Assembly: GCA_039545275.1 (NCBI GenBank)
Contig: BCHS01000019.1
Span: 310,001-374,000, forward strand
Reading direction: 5' to 3'
Source of the DNA: Pseudomicrostroma phylloplanum
Taxonomy: Eukaryota > Basidiomycota > Exobasidiomycetes > Microstromatales
Length of the DNA: 64,000 bases
The notes under the pieces are model-generated. The model saw only the letters and a program-made list of their open reading frames with translations, was not told the origin of the DNA and made no database searches. The position numbers and the translations under genes were made by a program. Shown piece by piece: positions 56,280 to 64,000 of this stretch (the first letter of the stretch is position 1; each line of letters starts with the position of its first letter).

Positions 56280-57398
56280 TCACTTTGCGGCTGACCTCGA
56301 TCCCTCTCCCTTCCACTCTGGGTCGACCTGCAGCAACATCTTTCCCCAGTTCTTTCCCTCGAAGAGGGCCTTGAGCGCATCCAGGAAGTGCTCTACGCCG
56401 ACCTGTTCATAGAAGTGGAACCTGGTGGCAATCTTCTTCTGTGCGAGCCAGGTACCGAGCTGGGCTATAGCAGCCTGGTACACATCCTGAGGCCAGAATG
56501 TGCCGATGGCAATGTAGCCCTGTAGTGTCAGACGCCTGGCAACGATGACAAAGGAGTTCTTGAGTCCTTCGTAGCTTCCACCGTAGCCACTGATGGCACC
56601 ACAGCAGGCAATGCGGCCATTGGGGTTCATGGCCAGCAGAGCGGCATCGAGAGTCTGACCACCGACATTGTCAAAGTAGACGTCCATGCCACCCTCGGGG
56701 CGGTCGGAGAGGGATGCAATCTGCTTCTCGAAGTTGGCCTCGCGGTAGTCGATGCACTCATCCGCTCCCAGCTCCTCGACGACGTACTTTGCCTTGCCTG
56801 GACCACCGGCCACACCGACGATGTAAGAGGCACCGAGTTGCCTGGCAATCTGGATCGCCAGACCACCAGTGGCACCAGCGGCTCCTGATACGAGGACACG
56901 GTCGCCCTTCTTGACCTTTGCAATCTCCTTCATACCCAGGTAAGCTGCAAGACCTGTACCCCACAGACCGCCGAGGTACTCGCGCGGCTCGATGCCCTTG
57001 GCAGGGTCAATCTTGTAGAAGAAGCCATTGCGCTGAGTTGCTGCGACGTCCATGTCGGCGTACTCTTGAGCTCCGAAAGCAGACGAGAGGACCAATTCGC
57101 CCTCCTTGTACTCGGGGTGGTTGGACTTGATCACTGTGCCTACACCGCCGGCCCAGAATGTCTCGTTGAGCGGGGCGGGGGGGCGGTAGGACTTCTTGCT
57201 GGGGTCCATAGAGGGCCTCATAGATGGGTCAAGGGAGAGGAAGTGGGTCTTGAGGAAGACGTGGCCAGAAGGCAGGTTGGACACATCCGGGAGGGGTGCC
57301 GTGACCACATCGAGGATCTCTGTGGAGAGGGGAGCACGGCCGGGCCTCTTGAGGAGGTGCACCTGCTTCTGGCTGGATGGAAGGGAAGACGAAGACAT
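56280..57398 (-). CDS. NADP-dependent alkenal/one oxidoreductase (MDR family, leukotriene B4 dehydrogenase / curcumin reductase-like)
   Basis: Zinc-free MDR enzyme of the prostaglandin reductase-1 / double-bond reductase type, reducing alpha,beta-unsaturated carbonyls. Single exon, 372 residues, normal length. Visible features: FLKTHFLSLDPSMRPSM and WAGGVGTVIKSNHPEYKEGE in the GroES-like part; GTGLAAYLGM; the NADP-binding VLVSGAAGATGGLAIQIARQL; CIDYREANFE; GGMDVYFDNVGGQTLDAALL; and GRIACCGAISGYGG, the family block before the substrate loop. The C-terminal region FEGKNWGKMLLQVDPEW is also typical. It is divergent from the nitrilase-family gene. Confidence 0.93.
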   Translation of the reverse strand: MSSSSLPSSQKQVHLLKRPGRAPLSTEILDVVTAPLPDVSNLPSGHVFLKTHFLSLDPSMRPSMDPSKKSYRPPAPLNETFWAGGVGTVIKSNHPEYKEGELVLSSAFGAQEYADMDVAATQRNGFFYKIDPAKGIEPREYLGGLWGTGLAAYLGMKEIAKVKKGDRVLVSGAAGATGGLAIQIARQLGASYIVGVAGGPGKAKYVVEELGADECIDYREANFEKQIASLSDRPEGGMDVYFDNVGGQTLDAALLAMNPNGRIACCGAISGYGGSYEGLKNSFVIVARRLTLQGYIAIGTFWPQDVYQAAIAQLGTWLAQKKIATRFHFYEQVGVEHFLDALKALFEGKNWGKMLLQVDPEWKGEGSRSAAK

Positions 57399-57938
57399 CG
57401 CGAAGGGCTGCAGAAAGAAGTTGATCTTCAGAGGGGATACTCTGAGAAGGACAGGTGAGTGAAGAGAGATGTGATGGATACTTGTACTGCTGCGAGTGTC
57501 CGGCTCCCGGGTAAGGCAGACTCAGACACCCAGGCTGGCAAAGTAGTCACTTGACGAGTGGAATGTCCGGAGACGCCGGGACAGCCGGAGACGCACCCCG
57601 CGACAGCTGAGCAGGGCAGTGTACCAGCGAAAGGGGCCGACAAGCAGCAGCAGCATCATCTGTCACTTTTGTTCCTCCTTCGGAATTACCGACGTGGCTG
57701 GCGGGGCCGCTGCAGCCCCACCACCTCGGTTCGCCTCGGTAGGACTAGAGGACCCGGTGCGCCTCGGCCCTAAGGCTCCACACGCGCCTTCGACTTACCG
57801 GGGCCCGGCGCTTCTTCTGCGTATCTCTGCCCTTCCCGCCCTCGCAAAACCCAAGAAGATACACATTGCCAAGAGTCAAGCGGGTGAATACTCCACCTCC
57901 GCCCCCTGCATCCCACCCCACTCTCAGCCCCACCAGCC
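57399..57938. promoter_or_regulatory. Divergent promoter between MDR oxidoreductase and nitrilase-family gene
   Basis: 540 bases without a supported gene; no TATA box. CCGGAGACGCCGGGACAGCCGG-like C/G palindromic words lie near 57567-57590. Confidence 0.45.
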
Positions 57939-59264
57939 ATGGCATCAGCAGCAAAAGGCGTCACTCTGGGGCCTATACAGGGTGCCTTTGATTCCTTGAC
58001 CTCGGAAGATCACCTACACATCGCTTTGGCGCAGGTGTACGCCTCTGACTTTGAGGACGAGGCTGAGGGATCCGAGTTGACGGGCTTTGACAAGCTAAAG
58101 GCATACGCTACGAAGGCTGCACAGGATGGAGCGGACGTGGTAGCCTTTCCAGAGTACTTTCTCACAGGCGCAAAAATTGACACTTGGAATGCAATCAAGA
58201 CCAAAGGTGGGCCAGCACCAGCAACACTCGAGGGCTATCGCACCAGTGGCAGTCGCAGCAATTCCATTTCAGTGGCAGAAGAGGAAGGACAAGAGGAGAA
58301 GCATTGGATCGAAGAGGTCTGCGAGCTAGCCAAAGAGCTGGACATCAACATCATCGCTGGCACGGTAGTTGAGCTGGGTCACCATGTGCCCACACGACAG
58401 GAAGTAGGCGGAGATGAAGACGGAAACCTCCACAACACCGCCTACTTTATCGGTAGGGAGGGCGAGATCAGAGGCAGATATACAAAGAGGGTGAGACAGC
58501 ACAGAGACGAGGTTGGTTGGTTTGCATCGCGCTGACAAGGACTGCACCCGTCTGTGCGCGTTTGCTACAGTGCCTCTGGCATCCTGAGCGAGATCCTCTC
58601 ACTCCTGGTCATACCAACACCCACCCCTCCCCACTCCTCTTCACCTTCAGTACCAGGCGTGGCAAGAATCTGAAGGCCGGCATGCAAATATGCTGGGACT
58701 TGGCCTTCCCCGAGTCTTTCCGGAGCCTCCTGCAGATCGATGCCCAGACAGGCGAGACGGACGGGCCAGACATCATCTTTGTGCCTACGTGCTGGTTCGC
58801 CACTGATGCAGGCGAGCCAGGTATGAGATGGAACCCTTCGCCGGCCGGGGAAGCTGCCATCCTTGATGCTCTGACGATGACGAGGGCGCTGGAGTGCGAG
58901 AGCATCCTCTGCATGATCAACATTGCCGGCCGCACCTGGTCTGCGGACGATGATCGCAAGTCGGCCAAGGAGCTGTCGGAGGGATCGCCGATTGGTGTTG
59001 GTAGGACGACTATTGTCAGCCCCTTTGTCGGCTCTGTGGGCAGGCTGGATGGAGCAGAGGAGGGGATGCTGTACGCAAGCATGGATTTGAAGATGTGAGT
59101 AAGAAAGGCGAACGAGAGCAGTGCAACGGAACGCCCAGAGTCACAAGGGCATCTCATCTAAGCGATCGCTGACCGTTTGTATCCCCCCTCCCTGATGCAG
59201 AGTCAAGGACATTCGCGACGTGTACAAGATTCGGGTAGACCTTCTCGCCAATGCACGAGGCTGA
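57939..59264 (+). CDS. Nitrilase-superfamily carbon-nitrogen hydrolase
   Basis: Thiol amidohydrolase of the nitrilase superfamily, substrate unknown. Exons 57939-58490, 58571-59094 and 59201-59264 give 379 residues. The catalytic triad is complete: Glu72 in VVAFPEYFLTG, Lys183 in GRYTKR and Cys225 in GMQICWDLAFPE. The first splice joins TKR directly to CLWHPERD; homologues typically read KNLWHPE here, so the junction is right. The last exon codes only a short tail (VKDIRDVYKIRVDLLANARG). Two insertions are present: an acidic one around residues 100-115 and another after the triad Lys. It is likely a biuret/ureidopropionase-type or omega-amidase-like enzyme, but I would not choose. Confidence 0.9.
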
Positions 59265-59442
59265 TCGCGGGCTGCTTTCTTTGCCTATGCCTTGCTTCTT
59301 GACCGAATGTATCAGTATCGTAACCCTCGTCGCATGCAGCGCTTCTGCAGACAACAGCAGTGTGCAGCTCAGGGATAAACATAGATTATCGTCTGGGCCA
59401 GGACAGAGAATGCCTGTGATTCGAGCGTGGAAACACAACGAG

Positions 59443-59452
59443 TATATATATT
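59443..59452 (+). promoter_or_regulatory. TATA-like element upstream of tRNA-Asp
   Basis: TATATATATT ending 25 bases before the tRNA start, the usual TFIIIB position. Confidence 0.55.
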
Positions 59453-59477
59453 GTAACTCACAACGTCGGTCTTCAAG

Positions 59478-59586
59478 TTCTGTGTGGTTTAATGGTTAGG
59501 ACGTGCGCTTGTCATTTAACAAGCCCTCGGTTTCCGAGGAACCTTCCTGACTGCGCGAGCTCGGGGTTCAATTCCCCGCACGGAAG
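59478..59586 (+). tRNA. tRNA-Asp(GTC) with 37-base intron
   Basis: The cloverleaf is readable by hand. Acceptor stem TTCTGTG pairs with CACGGAA (one G-U); the D arm GTTT/GGAC encloses AATGGTTA; anticodon stem TGCGC/GCGCG; anticodon GTC at 59511-59513; T arm CGGGG-TTCAATT-CCCCG; discriminator G. The intron is 59515-59551, directly after position 37. The mature sequence closely resembles fungal tRNA-Asp. Box A (TGGTTTAATGG at 59485) and box B (GGTTCAATTCC at 59565) match Pol III consensus. The intron carries a CCTCGG-TTT-CCGAGG hairpin, and its 3' end TGAC can pair with the anticodon GTCA, as expected for splicing-endonuclease recognition. Confidence 0.93.
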
Positions 59587-59595
59587 TTTCTTTTT
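59587..59595 (+). terminator. RNA polymerase III terminator of tRNA-Asp
   Basis: TTTCTTTTT immediately after the discriminator base. Confidence 0.8.
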
Positions 59596-60056
59596 GCCTC
59601 TCCGCCTCTTGAGTTCCTCTTTGCTTCCTGCGCAGGGAGCGAGTATAGAAAAGACCTGACAGTGAGACTTGCTAAGAAAGCTCACTCCCTTTTGTAGCTG
59701 CTCCAACTTGGTTTTCTTCTTCGCCCGCATTCGTTTGAGACCACTGCATAGGCCTCAAAGCCTGCGTCAGCATCAATATGAATGTGAGAGTGGGTTCGGC
59801 GGCGAGTCTGAAGAAAGTCAGACTGAATTTTGGTCAGGGAGAAAAGCAGAAGTCTGGGAGGCAGACGGCAGGACAGCTCGTATCCCACTACACCTCCTCC
59901 CCCATACTGCCACACTGAATCATCGCCGGGCAACAAGAGCAAACAGAGCATAACAGATGGAAAAGTGAATTGAATGGTGGTACATGAAGGTTATTTTACA
60001 TAGGCTTTGCAGAGCCCTGAAAATGAGCAGGCGGGCGTCGCTTGCGTGGCAACTGC
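59596..60056. other. Intergenic: tRNA flank and histone demethylase 3' flank
   Basis: About 460 bases with nothing else supported. Confidence 0.5.
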
Positions 60057-63436
<3,380 letters not shown>

Positions 63437-64000
63437 GACTGGCTGTCTAGCTGGTAGGAAGGACGACGATGATGAGAGAGGAAGGCACGCCTGCTACGTC
63501 TTTCACTTGAGCCGCTCTCAGCCGCTTGTTTGAGAGGAACAGGTCTTTGCAGCTCGCAGTCGATGAATGAAAGGGTGTAGTGGGAAGGTAACGAAGTGTG
63601 AGTAAGTGAGTGAGTGAAGAAGTGAGGGAGGTGGTGCATAGGACGGGAAAGAGGTAGGAGCTGCCTGCCTGCCTGCCTCCCCTAGGCGGAGTGGCTGAGG
63701 CGAAGGTGGGTGGCCCTTGTGCGATCGGACTGGCAAAGTGCCCGCCCAGCCAGCCCAACCCCCGCCTTGATTCCCGGCGCGCGGCGCGGCTCAGGCGGGG
63801 CACCGACCTCGCGGCCACTTGGCTTCATTTCCCACGGACGATTGACAGGCGCAGGAGGCTGGGCAGCGAGGCAGCGAGGAGAGCAACAGCAACAGCAACA
63901 CTAAGGCGATAGGAAGACGACAGCAATCGTGGCAGAGAGCGGTGCATTAAGAGGCACTAATTGAAATGAAGTGAAAGCATGGTGGATGATGACAGGGACA
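63437..64000. promoter_or_regulatory. Upstream region of the histone demethylase gene
   Basis: 564 bases to the window edge; no gene seen. Holds a (CTGC)4 tract at 63661-63678 of the same tetranucleotide class as other upstream repeats here. Confidence 0.45.

Noticed and set aside
58490..58560. Alternative acceptor at 58540 for the nitrilase-family first intron
   Set aside because: The GTGAGA donor at 58491 with the TACAG acceptor at 58570 gives phase 0 and joins YTKR to LWHPERD as in the family; the alternative breaks the frame.

Overview
This is a nuclear segment of a GC-rich, compact fungal genome, most likely a basidiomycete and plausibly a smut-like or yeast-like Ustilaginomycotina. The evidence is many short phase-conserved introns with GTGAGT-type donors and CAG acceptors, a filamentous-type PKC1 (HR1-C2-C1-C1-AGC kinase with DYG), an Igo1/endosulfine gene, an intron-containing tRNA-Asp, and long Ser/Ala/Pro/Gln-rich low-complexity tails. 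The species assignment is inference. I see no mobile elements, CRISPR, viral genes or biosynthetic gene cluster. It reads as an ordinary core-gene region.

Layout, left to right. A 5'-partial-window myo-inositol/sugar transporter (-) is divergent from CDC37 (+). Next come a kynurenine-type aminotransferase (-), importin SXM1 (-) and a PSR1-like CTD-type phosphatase (-). A 3.4 kb gene-free divergent region follows, then IGO1 (+) and an F-BAR/RhoGAP-like protein (+), convergent with an unrecognised gene (-). PKC1 (+) and a 2241-residue protein kinase of unusual architecture (+) follow, convergent with a mitochondrial NAD-type carrier (-). Then acylaminoacyl-peptidase (-) is divergent from an MDR dehydrogenase (+), and a secreted aldose 1-epimerase (-) is divergent from a microsomal GST (+). 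UFD2 (-) is divergent from a TDG/MUG DNA glycosylase (+). The right end has an L1-domain ribosome-biogenesis protein (+), a second MDR oxidoreductase (-) divergent from a nitrilase-family amidohydrolase (+), tRNA-Asp(GTC) with an intron (+), and a KDM4-type histone demethylase (-) with an ePHD and a Tudor-like tail.

Functionally the window has a signalling flavour (PKC1, PSR1, IGO1, the large kinase, the F-BAR/RhoGAP-like protein), alongside protein quality control (CDC37, UFD2, acyl-peptidase), transport (SXM1, NAD carrier, sugar transporter) and chromatin/DNA repair (KDM4-type, TDG). There is no sign that these form one pathway. The items I would look at first are the unrecognised gene at 22.5-24.5 kb, the very large kinase with its overlapping upstream ORF, the fungal KDM4 with interrupted ePHD plus Tudor-like domain, the GAP-like domain with no evident arginine finger, and short shared repeats in several promoters. 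Exon boundaries were read by eye from splice motifs and phase; no alignment, search or expression data were available.
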